DNA of 64,000 nucleotides from Rhynchosporium graminicola (Eukaryota > Ascomycota > Leotiomycetes > Helotiales > Ploettnerulaceae). The stretch is taken from assembly GCA_900074885.1 (NCBI GenBank), contig FJUW01000089.1, positions 62,001 through 126,000 of the forward strand, given 5' to 3'. The translations under genes and the position numbers were made by a program. Positions 12,616 through 24,169 of the stretch are shown here, piece after piece; position 1 is the stretch's first letter; every line of letters begins with the position of its first letter. The notes beneath the pieces are model-generated. The model did not search any database and had not been told where the DNA came from. It worked only from the letters and a program-made list of their open reading frames with translations.

Positions 12616-14585
12616 ATGACCATAATCAAGGTTCCGCATAAGAGCAATCCGCCAAATGCCCGATTACCTAACACGGGAAAAAAGCCTGAGAATTCCAAAG
12701 AGAACAAGCAAAAAGTGGAGACAATACCACTTCTCCCAATCATATCTATTTGTAGTGTAGTTACGGCATGGTGTCTCGCTTTGCTCCTCAATAGCTTTGG
12801 CTTCGTGGGAAATGATGATTGGTTCGATCGTTCGTCCCAGGAAGTGCGAATCCATCCACAGCACGGAACTCCACGCTATAGAGGACACAGTGAAGCTCCA
12901 AATGGTAAATATAACCATAAAATTGACGGTTACGAACCTTGTATGTTACTCCACCTATTGTATGGTCCTCTACAGCTTAAAGCAAACGTTGATGCGTCTA
13001 GTTATCGCCATAGAATATGGTGCATTTGGATCCCGAGTTGGAGCATCCGTCGAAGGTGTTATGGAGATCTTCCCCGTGAATGGCCGCCTGGAAACGCCAA
13101 ATTCTGTCGCCTATTCAAATGAAGGAGTCTTGGTGGGTCAGGATGAAATGGATCTGCCTTTAGTCAATCCTAAGAATATCGTGTATGGTATGAGGTATGT
13201 TTTTTCCTTCATTCAACCAGATCTTAAAACTGACAGGGCCTCTCAGGAGTATAATGGGTCGCAGATTCTCCACCGACCAAACACTACATCGCGACACCGA
13301 ATATCTGCCCTATGAAGTAATCAACAAAGAGGACAAGCCTTTCATCAGAGTCATGGTCAATCATGAAGACATCATACTCTCACCCGAGCAAGTCCAAGCC
13401 GAAATCTTCAGACAACTGAAGCTCGCAGCTCAAGATTACTACGGCGAAGAAATAACACATACTATAATGACTGTCCCGGCATACTTCACCGATGATCAGC
13501 GTCAAGCTGTCAAAGACTCGGCACGGCTGGCTGGTCTCGAAGTTCTTCGTCTCGTCAATGAACCGACGGCAGCTGCTATTGGGTACAATGCCCAGAACCA
13601 GGAATATCTAAACGCTCGAGACGAGTCATTTGTTTTAGTATGCAACACCGAGAATGCAGACACCGAAGTTACAATATCCAGCATCGAAGACGGGATGTTC
13701 GGAATACTCTCCACAACACGCGGCGAATTTACTTTCTACCCCCCAAATCCTCCACCGGGCGAAAGTGTCGACGATCGCTATGACATCACTACTGAACAAT
13801 ACCAAGACCGCATCGATAAACACATTGCCGAGCAATTAATCACTACTGTCCAAAATGCGCTCACTGCCGCGAAACTCCGGAAGGGAGATCTCTCGATTCT
13901 GATCATGACAGGCGATGAGTCTGCAATTCATAAAATCCAACCTTTCCTCGAAACCTTTTTCGACGGCAAGACATGTCTTTCTGGCGTATCACCCGATACA
14001 GCTGTTCTCCGCGGCGCGGTATACCAAGCTGAAATTCTATCTGGAGATTTAGATGGTGATTGGGTCGGCGCATTCGATATCACGTCTCTCACACGCGGCA
14101 TCGAAACCGCTGGAGGTCTCTTTCAAGCTATCATTCCACGGAATACGCTTGTGCCAACCAGAAAATTCCTAAACGTAACGACTATCCATGACAAGCAAAC
14201 CAACATGATGTTTAATATCTATGTAGGCGAACGGGCATTTGTGAAAGATAATACTTTGCTCGGGAGCTTCGAGCTAGATTATCTAGAAGAGGGTCCGGCG
14301 GGGCAAGTGGTGGTAGAGGTCGTTTGTGAGTTGGATACAAATGCAAGGCTGGAGATTAGGGCTACGGCATTGGGAGGTGGGAATATGGCTGTTTGGAACG
14401 CGGGGGAGGGGTTTGACGAGAGACATATGACCGAAGATCTTAAGAAGATGCTTGTGGATGCAGAGAGGTATAGGGAGGAGGAGGAGGTGGAGAGGTGGAG
14501 GTATGATGGTAAAGTGGCGGATGGGGATGAGTTTGGAATTGTTGTTGTTCCGAGGAAGGAGGAGGTTGAGCAGAAGAGGCGATAG
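12616..14585 (+). CDS. divergent Hsp70-family protein, probable pseudo-ATPase
   Basis: A BiP/Hsp70 relative. Likely exons 12616-12940, 13002-13194 and 13247-14585 give 618 aa; the second intron (52 bp, GTATGT donor, CTCAG acceptor) is well supported because it restores a region like NTVFDAKRLIGRRF. The first exon is less certain, since the frame starting at 12797 is also open into exon 2. Residues about 37-63 are strongly hydrophobic, fitting a signal anchor. The ATPase half is degenerate: the phosphate-1 motif DLGTTYS is EYGAFGS, the catalytic Lys of KRLIG is Arg (MRSIMG), the phosphate-2 motif DLGGGT is replaced by CNTENADTE, and GGSTRIP is GDESAIH. NEPTAAAIGYN is kept. Roughly 60-80 residues of the ATPase subdomain II are missing. 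The substrate-binding beta half is well kept (GIETAGGLF, IPRNTLVPTRK, GERAFVKDN, LLGSFEL). The lid is short and there is no HDEL tail. Confidence 0.82.
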
Positions 14586-17299
14586 ATGTGGAAGTAGAGA
14601 AGGATGACGGGCTTAATTACTATCTCTAAAGAAGATAACGCAATTATTTCTCCATTGTTGGATGCTTATGGATAGATGTGTCACATTTCATAAGACATCC
14701 CATCTTCACGCCGTCGTGGACTTGATTGCTAATTACTAGGGAGGTAAAAAGGCTCGCTTGGTAAGCACCTTGAGTACTGCATCAGGGGATTCCGAATACT
14801 CATTTTCATCTTGAGGTGTTTACTACTTACTCTGCCTTGTTAGAAATTTAATATGATATATATATATGCGCAAAAGTATAATGTTTTGAAAGCGCTTGAT
14901 CAGCTGCGTTCCACCAGATAAGGTCAGTTTCAAACCAGGTACTTGTTCACTGTAAAGGGTCGATAACAGCAAGAATCGGCTCTGGATCTATGAATAGATA
15001 GAATGCTCCTGGCTGTGCTTAGACTATGCCTCGCAGAATGCTAATTTCACAACGGTATCAATCTTAGCAAAGAATAAATAAGAAGGTCTAGCCAAGTAAG
15101 CGCCCAGCTGGAGGAAGCTATCTCTGAACCTTCTTATTTGCTATCGAGGCTGCCCTACTTCGTGTCCGGTGTAGCATGCCAGCAGACAGACTTTGGTCGC
15201 CAAGATGATGTGACAGTCTAAAATTAGTCTCTGGCTCTGAATTCTGCAAAGTTTAAAATCCCAAGATTCTCTCTGAGTTTGACCTTGTGCTTTGTCAAAG
15301 TCGTAGAACAGTTCCGGGATATTAATAGAAGTGTATCAAAACATGCGCTGCACGCAACGCAGACGAAATAGCCTGACCTCAATGCCTCGTATTAGAATGT
15401 GATCTCGACTTCGAAAAGCTCTCTTATTTATTCAATGGCTATAAAAAAAACTATTCGTTCCAGTCAAGCTTCTTCAGCTCCTAAGTATGACACTCAGGAA
15501 GGCGAACTACTCCAGATATAGAAGTGGTCGTCTTCTATCCAAAAGACATACTGATTAGTCCAACTGACCAGATGAATCTTGGTTCAACAAATATAGCTGG
15601 AACCTGTAGCTGAGATCGAAATTTGAAGCCATGTCTGAAAGCAAGAATTCAAAAACCAAGTACTGCGTCAGCTTCCAACCTGGACCTCATACCAGCACAA
15701 AATCCCATCCTAGCATCCGAAGTTCTGCATCTTCAGCCGGAAAGGGAGCATCTTTTTCTGCACGCACGACGTCGTGGAGATAGCACGTATCAGCGTGCGT
15801 GTATTCTCGTTTCGCCGTCAGTATTAGCACAAATTTAATCAGAAAGCCATGGAATATTACAATGATATCAGACAATTGGGTTGCCTCAGATACAGACGCG
15901 AGCTGTCTATTCTGACTTCGAAAATGAGTTTATATCTCGAATCCGATTGGTCTTGAATGTGGTTGTGTTTTGATGAGGCGGAATTTGCTCTTGTTCTTAA
16001 GTAGTCAGAACAGATATATACTAATGCCTTATGAGAGGAATCTTTGATCGTGATTGGAAAGAGGCTCTTGGTCCGCTCGAAAAGGTTACGAGATGGCACC
16101 GTCCGGAAAAATGCCATTTCGTGGAAGTCTTTTAATCGTCGCGAGCGTAAGTAGTTGGACGACTCGCGAAATACGGAATGAGTCGATAAGAGGTGGGCGA
16201 GCCGTATATCTTGGAGGAAATCATTCTGCTGAATACCTCGTGTGGAGACATATATGCAGCTTGTGTCTGCATGGCTCTCCTAATAGCGAGGGACACTCAC
16301 CGCCACAGACAAGACTGAACTGAATTATGAGAGGATACATTCATCGTCTATCATTTTTACTACCAATGACTGAAAAGAGTGGACGGTTTTGGCGGAAGCT
16401 GATGTCAGATGCTTCTTAGCGAAGTGCCAAATCAGATTTGTGCCTTTGTATTTATTTCGTGTCCAAATCATATGAAGGTTCAATAACTTTTACTTACTTG
16501 ACCGGGCAAATTTCTTGAAACATTTCTTGACTTGGATAGTCTAGCATCGCGAGGGGACCCAGCTGCTCTGGCCAGCCACCCTACTCTGGTACGGGTAGGC
16601 ACATCACCATTGAATGAGTAATTTGACTTTCTATATCTGGAGCGTATTGGGAGAACTGGGTTGAACAGAAAGAGGTAACGGATTCCAAGTGTAACGAAGG
16701 ATGAAATTTGATTATATTCTACATATTATACTGGCCATCAAAGGAAATCACTGAAACATGATCATTGAGCTGCTTCCCATGTATTTTTCGCCAAGTGTAA
16801 CGGCGTTCAAACACTTGCGTAGACTTTCGCCGCTATCTTGTACCACTATTCATGATATTGTAGCACCTCGTCAATGAGAGGAAACAATTATCGTCATCAG
16901 TTGCTGCAACCAACTATCGGGTTCTTTCAGGCACTGTGGCTCCGATCTTTCGTCGCTGCCTCTTTCCTCCTCCATATTCCCGTTGCCTCATAAGAATAAT
17001 ACATGACATTGATACTTCGGATTTCATTACATCGCGCTGTTGTGTGTCGTTGGGTCTCTCTTCGCAGTCTCTAGCCGACCCTATCTCGACTTTCTGACCT
17101 CCAATAATCTGTCCCAATGTACTGTGTGCCATTTCAATTTCAATTTTATGGCGTTAGAGTCTGCCCAGGAACTGCATCAGGAGTTGTGGACGAAGTTCGC
17201 CTATGCCGAGCTTGGCATTCTTTGCTCGCGATCCCCATAAAAGTGACTCAAAGCAGTAACATAATCCGCTCCGAAACTTCCATGACGATTATCTCTCAA
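14586..17299. other. intergenic region, nothing assigned
   Basis: No recognised gene. The minus-strand frame 15857-16117 (ATG start, 86 aa, no motif) is the best open frame and is overlapped by a plus-strand frame. A short AT run (tatatatata type) lies near 14856. No transposon structure was seen. Confidence 0.5.
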
Positions 17300-18128
17300 T
17301 CATGCTCCAATAGATCTCCTATCTCCGTGTACGATAGCTGGTAATGGAATGATCAATGGAACAGGACTCTGATTTGAAGACTCCACTCGGGCGTGCATGG
17401 CGATCTGAAGCAAAGCTTGGGCCCGAATATACGGGATTGGACTCAGTTCTGAACGAAAATAACTCTGCGGAGGAAGCTGGACTGTTCGTGGTGTAGTTGG
17501 AGCATTTGTCTCAAGATCATATCGACTGTGAAATGTTAGCAATTGATCCTTCTTCATTCAGAAAGCCTTTCCCGCACCATATGGGGCAAGTGCCTGAAAC
17601 ATTCAGCAGCCAAGGGTCGATACATGCCGGATGAAAGCGATGGCTGCAAGGCAAAAGTCGAGCTTCCTCATCGTTCACAAAATCAGATATGCAAATCGAA
17701 CACTCTTCTTCGTTCGAAAGTACTCTCTCAGCCACCATTTTGAGATCTAGGATTGTTTCGACGACACTAGCTACACTTATCTCCTTGGCCAGAGCATTTT
17801 TCGAATTGTCTGCGATGGTGGCTGTTTCCCGATCAGCATTGGCATATCCTTCTTCAAGCTCGACATCTTTCAAGGAGCTATCGGGATATTTGGGTCTACT
17901 CCCAAACTTCACGATCGGGATGTTCTCGAGCACTGCCAACGCAAGTCCCTTTGCCCGAGTCTGTCTTAATCGTCCGCTTATTGCTGGTCGTGGACCATAT
18001 CTCTCAATCCATGCTTGTTGCCTTCTAAGTCTTCGCAATTGAACCAGGCTAATGATGCCGCTGAGGAAGACCAAACCTGCAATCACTGCACCTATCGCGA
18101 AAAAGATAACGAGACCAGGGCCTTGCAT
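17300..18128 (-). CDS. membrane-anchored RING-H2 E3 ubiquitin ligase-like protein
   Basis: Exon 1 is 17578-18128 and exon 2 is 17300-17525, joined over a 52-bp intron (GTGCGG donor, GCTAAC branch, CACAG acceptor), giving 258 aa. One membrane segment lies at about residues 6-29. A RING-H2 finger follows with ligands C143, C146, C161, H163, H166, C169, C181 and C184; the intron falls inside the codon of the last cysteine, and only the spliced form has the correct CPIC spacing (the unspliced frame reads CPIWC). The sequence CSHRFHPACIDPWL is typical of the ATL/GOLIATH-type fingers that recruit E2 enzymes. The C-terminal 70 residues have no motif. This class sits on endomembranes; the substrate is unknown. 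Confidence 0.87.
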
Positions 18129-19943
18129 TATTATTGAGCTAGATTGATCTCTGGATTAATATTAATGAAGCAGGTGGGAATGAAAATCGTCGCTCCGAGG
18201 TCTTTGTATGTGTGCGAGAGGATTTTTTGTGTCGATTTTAAGCTTCTGATTGTAGTCCTAGTGGTTGCATCAATCACTCTCCAACGAATTCCGCCCAACC
18301 TAGTGATCAGTATAATCTCGCAATAGTAACACCGGTGGTATGATTTAGATCCTCGATTCGGTTAAAGGTGGTGGCGCAGACAGAGAAATTTGCGTACCAG
18401 GCATCGCTCAAGTGTTTGGGAGTCTGCCTGCAGAAACCGGCACCACAAAGATCTCTATCTCCACCAACAACAAGAAATCTGGCCCACCCTCGGCACACGA
18501 CACTCGAATATTTGGACCGGGGCGTGAGGATTGCTGTAGCGTTCCTATGGTAATGCTGTGTAATATTACTACGTCCAGTCACCCGACTATGTTCAAGCCA
18601 TATTGTCGCTTAATTAAACAGCAAGACTGCGCCTCCTCTTGGTGCGAGATGCCAAGGTCTGTCTCTTAGATAGTCAGAATGCGATTTTGAGATGGAGAAA
18701 GCCATGCTCCGTTATTAGCGTGGGGATAGGGCTGTAATGATCGGGAACAAGTTCTGACTCGATTGATTGGGCGTTACACTTAATCTATGCAATTGCACGA
18801 TAGCTGAATAATGTAGGGGTGTTGCGCTGCACGTCGATCTCGCGTTTGACAAGTCATGGGAAGACGCATAAGTTTGCAGATTCGAATGTAGGGGACTGCA
18901 CGTTTATATTTTTACGCATTTTAAACTGGCAGACAGATCCAAAGGTGCGAAATGGTTTATTTACATGTTCTCGCTTCCGGATGTCTGCGATCACGAATAT
19001 TTTGACTTTTCCATTGTTGAGTATACAGTGCCTTGTACTGGCTACCCGGACGGCGATAACTATACCTACATTTGGCCTGCCTTGATTCGATTTTATGTGA
19101 AAATTCGATTTCCATCTCCACTTATCTCACCTCTTGATATTTCAGTTGTACAGTAGACATCTGCTTCCCTCCCGAATTTCTACTTCCTGAAACCAGTCCG
19201 CTATAACATTGGATACTCTCGTCAATTGAGCTGTAGATCAGCATTACATTCGACTGTTACAGCGAATGCTTGTTTGGAATCCGCCAAAGCGGAGGCAGTC
19301 ACTTCAAACAAGGAGTTATTATGATAAACTCATGAAAAATAGCATCTTGAACGAAGAATGAAGACTTGCTAGCTCATGAATCTCTCATCTCGCTCTCTCC
19401 CTCCTCCTTTCTTAGTAAAGCTTGGTCCCCGATGGTAAGGACCCAGGTTTATCTAAGGTAGGGACATGTGTGATCACGTGATCACGCCATGATTTCCTCT
19501 ATGCATGAGCAACCTTATCCCGCTCAGTCTCCAGTCAGATCACTTACTAGTGAGATTCTATCCTTCTCTGTAAGCACTTCAAACTCAGAGCTCACCAATT
19601 CTAAATTTACCTTTCCCCCTATGGATCCAAGAATCTTACTGCTGACTCAGCCAAGCCATCTTTGAGTTTGCGGAACGTGGTCTATACCCATGAAACGTTT
19701 TGGAACGCAACACGTCGTTCAAAATATTGCCATTCATTGAAATCCCCCATAGATATAGCACTGCTCTCTCGGGCTGGCTAGTCCATAATTTTAGGAACCC
19801 AGAACGGCCCGCACCATGAATTTGTAATACACCATAGTCTCTTCGGCTTCATCCCCTTCCCGCAGAGCTGGATTACTCTGGGAAATCGATGCTTTTGGCG
19901 ATCTACAACCTCTTGCAATATTTTGATTACTGCACCACATCAG
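18129..19943. other. intergenic region between divergent RING and VPS62-like genes
   Basis: No gene recognised. The open frames at 18368-18669 and 18819-19156 overlap one another in different phases and lack motifs. The 5' regions of both flanking genes should lie at its two ends. A palindromic GTGATCACGTGATCAC string occurs near 19471-19486 and could be a binding site for a bHLH factor (CACGTG core), which is inference. Confidence 0.45.
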
Positions 19944-21536
19944 ATGCCGAAACCAACGATGTCCGATCTTTCGGACCACGACGAGGTCGAGCTAGGGGAT
20001 CTCGAAAACGACGCTTTCTTGCCCAGCGAAGGCAACACCAAGAGGCCACCATTTAGACAACACGGCATACTTACACGGTGGATACCACATCGGATTTGGC
20101 GTTTCATAGAAATTCTCTCGAGACTCTCGGTAAGCTTTCTCTCATCCTAGCATTTCCAACTCCATATCCCATCCAAGCCTGGAGCTAATGTGTCACGTGA
20201 TCATAGTCCATGTTCCTTATCTTAATCCTCTTTGTTCTCGCTGTATCATTCGCAGCCTACAGACATAAAGATTTAATAACGGCGAGCGAGATAAATCCTA
20301 AATCGCTAGCTTTAAGGAAAGAGCTTGCAAAAAGTTTGAATGGGACGTCGATACCGGATTTCGTGCTTGAATATGGTAAGTGCTTGTTTGTCAATCTATA
20401 TGCAACGCAGTATTTGACTGACTTTCCAGCGCCATACGTCTACCTGCATAAGGACGACGTATATCTTCCTAGTGATCTGGCAAAACATCTCGAGAACACG
20501 CATCCGACCGTCGATTTCAAAGATGTCAAAGGTGGACCAGATGTATGGACCCTCGACAACCTGAACTCGCTAAATGACCTTGGAGGACATGGAGGGAAGA
20601 ACGTCTTTCTCTCATCCAAAGAAGATCTGACTACGCGGCCCGACTTTCTGCACGGCCAAGCGCCAGATCCACTCACCTACAGGACGGACAATGCTACGAG
20701 CTGTGTAGTCATCGTCGTTGACAAGGGCGATGGTGTCATTGATGCCTTTTACATGTATTGGTACATCTTCAATGACGGACCAGCTGCGTTAGGTCATCAA
20801 GTTGGAAATCATCTTGGAGATTGGTAAGTCTCATTTCCCTTCCCGATTCCCTCCCTCTACTCGTTCCCACTTCCATTTTCAATTTCCCACCTCATCTAAT
20901 TATATACCTAACCGCAACCCAGGGAGCACAACATGATCCGCTTCCAAAACGGCACACCAACCGCAGTCTGGTACTCGCAACACGAATTCGGCCTCGCACT
21001 CACCTATCCCGCCGTCGAGAAGATCGGGAAGAGACCCGTATCCTACAGCGCGAAGGGATCGCACGCCAACTACGCAGTCCCCGGTAACCTAGACCTCCAT
21101 GACACAAGTACCTCCCTCCACAATTTCCCATACTTCCTCCCCCCTCCTCTCCCTCCCTCCCCTCTCGCTTCTCCCATGCAAAATTACTAACCAACATCTT
21201 TTTCTCTCCCTCGCAGACGGTCTCATCCCCGCACATATCGTATACGATCGCACCTCGCGCGGCAAACTCTGGGATCCCTCTCTCTCGGCATACTACTACA
21301 CCTACAGCGTTCCAAACAAGACGTTCACGGCAGCGATCAACGACACCCCGGTTAATTATCTCTATTACCAGGGGAGGTGGGGAGATGATCAACTTCCTCT
21401 CGAGCAGCATGGCCAGGAGGACTTTCACAAGTTCATGAAGTGGGTTGCTGGACCGCTGGGACCGTGGTTCAAGGATTTGAATAGGCGGGATGTGTGTTTG
21501 TCGGGGAAGGAATGTGTTGTCGAGGATTCGCTTTAG
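19944..21536 (+). CDS. VPS62: VPS62-family (DUF946) membrane-anchored protein
   Basis: Five exons: 19944-20129, 20207-20375, 20430-20823, 20923-21107 and 21217-21536, giving 417 aa; every junction has GT-AG ends and the joined frame closes exactly. A hydrophobic segment at about residues 64-78 (FLILILFVLAVSFAAY) makes a type II signal anchor, with the domain on the lumenal side. The Vps62 domain fills most of the rest: YVYLHKDDVYLPSDL near its start, then VVDKGDGVIDAFYMYWY, GDWEHNM (rebuilt across an intron), SQHEFGLALTY and YSAKGSHANYAVPG. Yeast Vps62 and Tda6 are tied to vacuolar protein sorting, but their biochemical role is not known. A later ATG (19959) could serve instead. It converges on the DUF1993 gene. 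Confidence 0.86.
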
Positions 21537-21928
21537 GGGGGTAGATGTGGAGTGGAGGGAGTGGAATGTATATTTTGTGTTTGTGTACTAAAATAGGGGA
21601 AATGGGTTTTCCTGGGACTCGGAGTTGGAAAGAGCGTTTTCTGATAATGGCCTCTTGAGAGATTGTAGATCAGACATGTTTCTCAGATACTTGCACAAAG
21701 TTTGAGACGGAGAGACAAATTTGGATTGGATTGGGATTGTTTGGATCCCGCTATGCTTTTACTCGCCTTTACTCACTCATGTACACCCATTCCCATGTCC
21801 AGCTCCAAGGGAGGCCCAAGGAAAAGCTTTCAGCAAATTCAGGTAGAATTACAGATCCGATACCGCCGCAACACAGAGGTCGGAAAAGGTGGCACGATGT
21901 AAATCCCTGTCTCTGCGCTTGAAAACGC

Positions 21929-22834
21929 CTAGTTTCGTCCCAGGTAGTCGTTCTTTCCAACATCGACACCCTCCTTTCTGAGCAGCGCATAGGCAGTAAC
22001 GAAATGGAAGTAGAAGTTAGGGAGAGCGAAAGTTGTCGTGTAGCCTGTAATCGTATCAGTTGAATCCTCACCTCGCCTCTCTTTTCTCTCTCCTCTACCC
22101 TCTCTACCCCTCCCTCTCCAAGTTCTCTAAATCAACACCCAACCCCAGATCTCAAAGAGCAGAGAAAAGAAAAAAGAGAAAGCAGAGAAAACAAGCACAC
22201 TCACTCTGTCCCGTAAACTTCAAATCGCCCTGTCTCGTCTGGAATACCACCTCCGCGTCCTCCTTATCATCCACATCCTCTTCCTTGACCCTCTCCAGAA
22301 TCTCAATCGTCTTCGCGATTCTCTTCTGCAGATCCTCGAGGGTCTTTTCGTCGTCGGCTAGGGCGACGGCCTCGATCTTGGCGACGCGGACCGCGAAACC
22401 TTTGGCTGTGTCGGATACGCGCTGGACTGTGAGAAGAGGAGGTTAGATGTATGAAAAAAACAAGAAAAAATAAGATTGGGATGGTGGTGATGTGAAGATA
22501 GAAGAGGATGGTAGATGGAGGAGAGGGAAGTGACACGTGACATCTATCACCATCATCCTCCTCCGCCTCCTCCTCTCTCATCCCTCTTCCCTTCCCCCAA
22601 TACCGGTACTATCGCTCCTCGCCCGCTCTCCCAACAAAAGATTGCGAAAAGAAACTCACCCTGATACACCAGATCCCCCATATCCTCAATCAGCTTCGCA
22701 CCGACCAGCTTCTCCTTCGTAAGCTCATTCCCCGCATCCTCCGCATGAGCCACGCCCTTGGCCAACAGTTTCTGGAGAGTATGAAGATGCTTGAGGAAGA
22801 CGGGGATGGAGATCGAGTAGAGTGAGATTGGCAT
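21929..22834 (-). CDS. DUF1993 family protein
   Basis: Three exons on the minus strand, 22660-22834, 22205-22426 and 21929-22044, give 170 aa. The introns are long for this window (233 and 160 bp), both with GTGAGT donors. The protein starts MPISLYSISIPVFLKHL, which fits the family's typical beginning, has the conserved GDLKFTG loop in the middle and ends with YTTTFALPNFYFHFVTAYALLRKEGVDVGKNDYLG, the most conserved part of DUF1993. The fold resembles the small four-helix DinB-like proteins, without a proven reaction. No signal peptide, so probably cytosolic. The promoter is CT-rich and carries a TATGTG microsatellite at about 22854-22878. Confidence 0.86.
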
Positions 22835-22853
22835 GTTTGCGGGTTGGTTTGGG

Positions 22854-22878
22854 GTTGTGTATGTGTATGTGTATGTGT
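22854..22878. repeat. TATGTG microsatellite
   Basis: About four copies of a TATGTG-like hexamer just upstream of the DUF1993 start codon, within its probable 5' untranslated region. Confidence 0.6.
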
Positions 22879-24169
22879 TTTGTATGGTGTGATGAGGGGG
22901 AAGTGATGCCTGAGAAGTGGTGCGTGAGAAAGAGAAAAGAAAGGAAAAGAGGAGGGAGGGTCGGTCCAAGGCAAGGCAAGGGGTTGAAGAAGATCGAGAT
23001 GTATCTAATCAATGGTCTGTAGGGTAGGTAGTGAATCAATAGATAATCAATTAATCACGTGCTGTCTTTCCTCTCGTTCATTTCCGAATTCCCAGGGAGA
23101 GTCTCTTCTTTATATACCTACCTACCCCCGATGTACTGTACCCCTCCCTCCCATCCAACAACCCGTCTTTCCAGCAACATCCAGAGAACCACACCACCTT
23201 GCACATTCTTTCACCTTCTTTCACCTTCCTTATTTTCTTATTCCTCACGTCGTACTTACAGTAGTAGTATTCTACCACCAAGATCTTATCACCGATGGAT
23301 ATCCACCTAGCATTTGTCATCCCCAGATACCCCCCCGCTTTTCGCTTGCTCGCTTGCTTGCTAAGCACCCGACCCCACTGTTTCACATCAGCCTTACACG
23401 TAATATCTAGTACCTACTACCTACCTTAGTTCCTACTTTGCTTTTTGCGGGGGAAAATTGACGGGAGGTTGCTTTCTCGCTTTGGTGATCATTTATCCAA
23501 TCCAGTATCCTCGTGTTTGCAAGAGTGTCTCTGGTATGGTATGATATACTAGGAGGTACATAGGTAGAGTAAGATATGCCATGCCAGGGTGGTATAAACA
23601 CTAGTATTACAGTACAGTGATACCCTTTTCTGCCCTGCTATTTTCAGCGAGCTCTCCATCGGAAGTCTTTCTTCTCAACCACTTCCTACACCACCATACA
23701 AGACAAAGGAAAATCCTCGGTGACATCTAGTGCCACTTGTATGCGCATCCTTCCATGATACAATCCTGTTCAACCCAAAAAATACATGGGTCCCGATTAG
23801 AGTCTGGTCCCAACCCATTAATTACCACCTGCCCTGCCTGTACCGTTCCAACCCTCCTTATTTCCCAGACCAGACCAGACCAGCCAGCTAGATAGACACG
23901 CGCCCTTGTTCTTCCCCTTTCATCTCCATACTTGGCCTTCGCCCAGGAGATTAAAAGCAAGAGAAACCAGTGTCCTGGTGAACTAAGCCCCAAACGCTAA
24001 CTCGATTTCAAAAAACATAAGAGAGGAGTCTCGGTAGTCGCCAGTCCAGGCCTCAAATCCATCAAAACGCCATACCCATTTTAGTTTGTTAGACAAAGAA
24101 AAATCCATGGCCTCGCAATATTACACGAACACGTAGTACTGCTGTATGTTTGCGTGTCTCTGTATCCGC
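22879..24169. other. intergenic region, CT-rich
   Basis: Upstream region of the DUF1993 gene and downstream region of MDM34. It is rich in pyrimidine runs (CCTACCTACC, CTTTCACCTTCTTTCACCTT). The frames at 23012-23410 and 23727-23993 show no motif and look like chance. Confidence 0.5.

Noticed and set aside
12797..13315. Alternative unspliced frame as start of the Hsp70-like gene
   Set aside because: It is open into the ATPase exon but then runs past the Hsp70-like splice donor into non-homologous sequence, and its N-terminus lacks the hydrophobic anchor. Kept as an uncertainty, not a separate gene.
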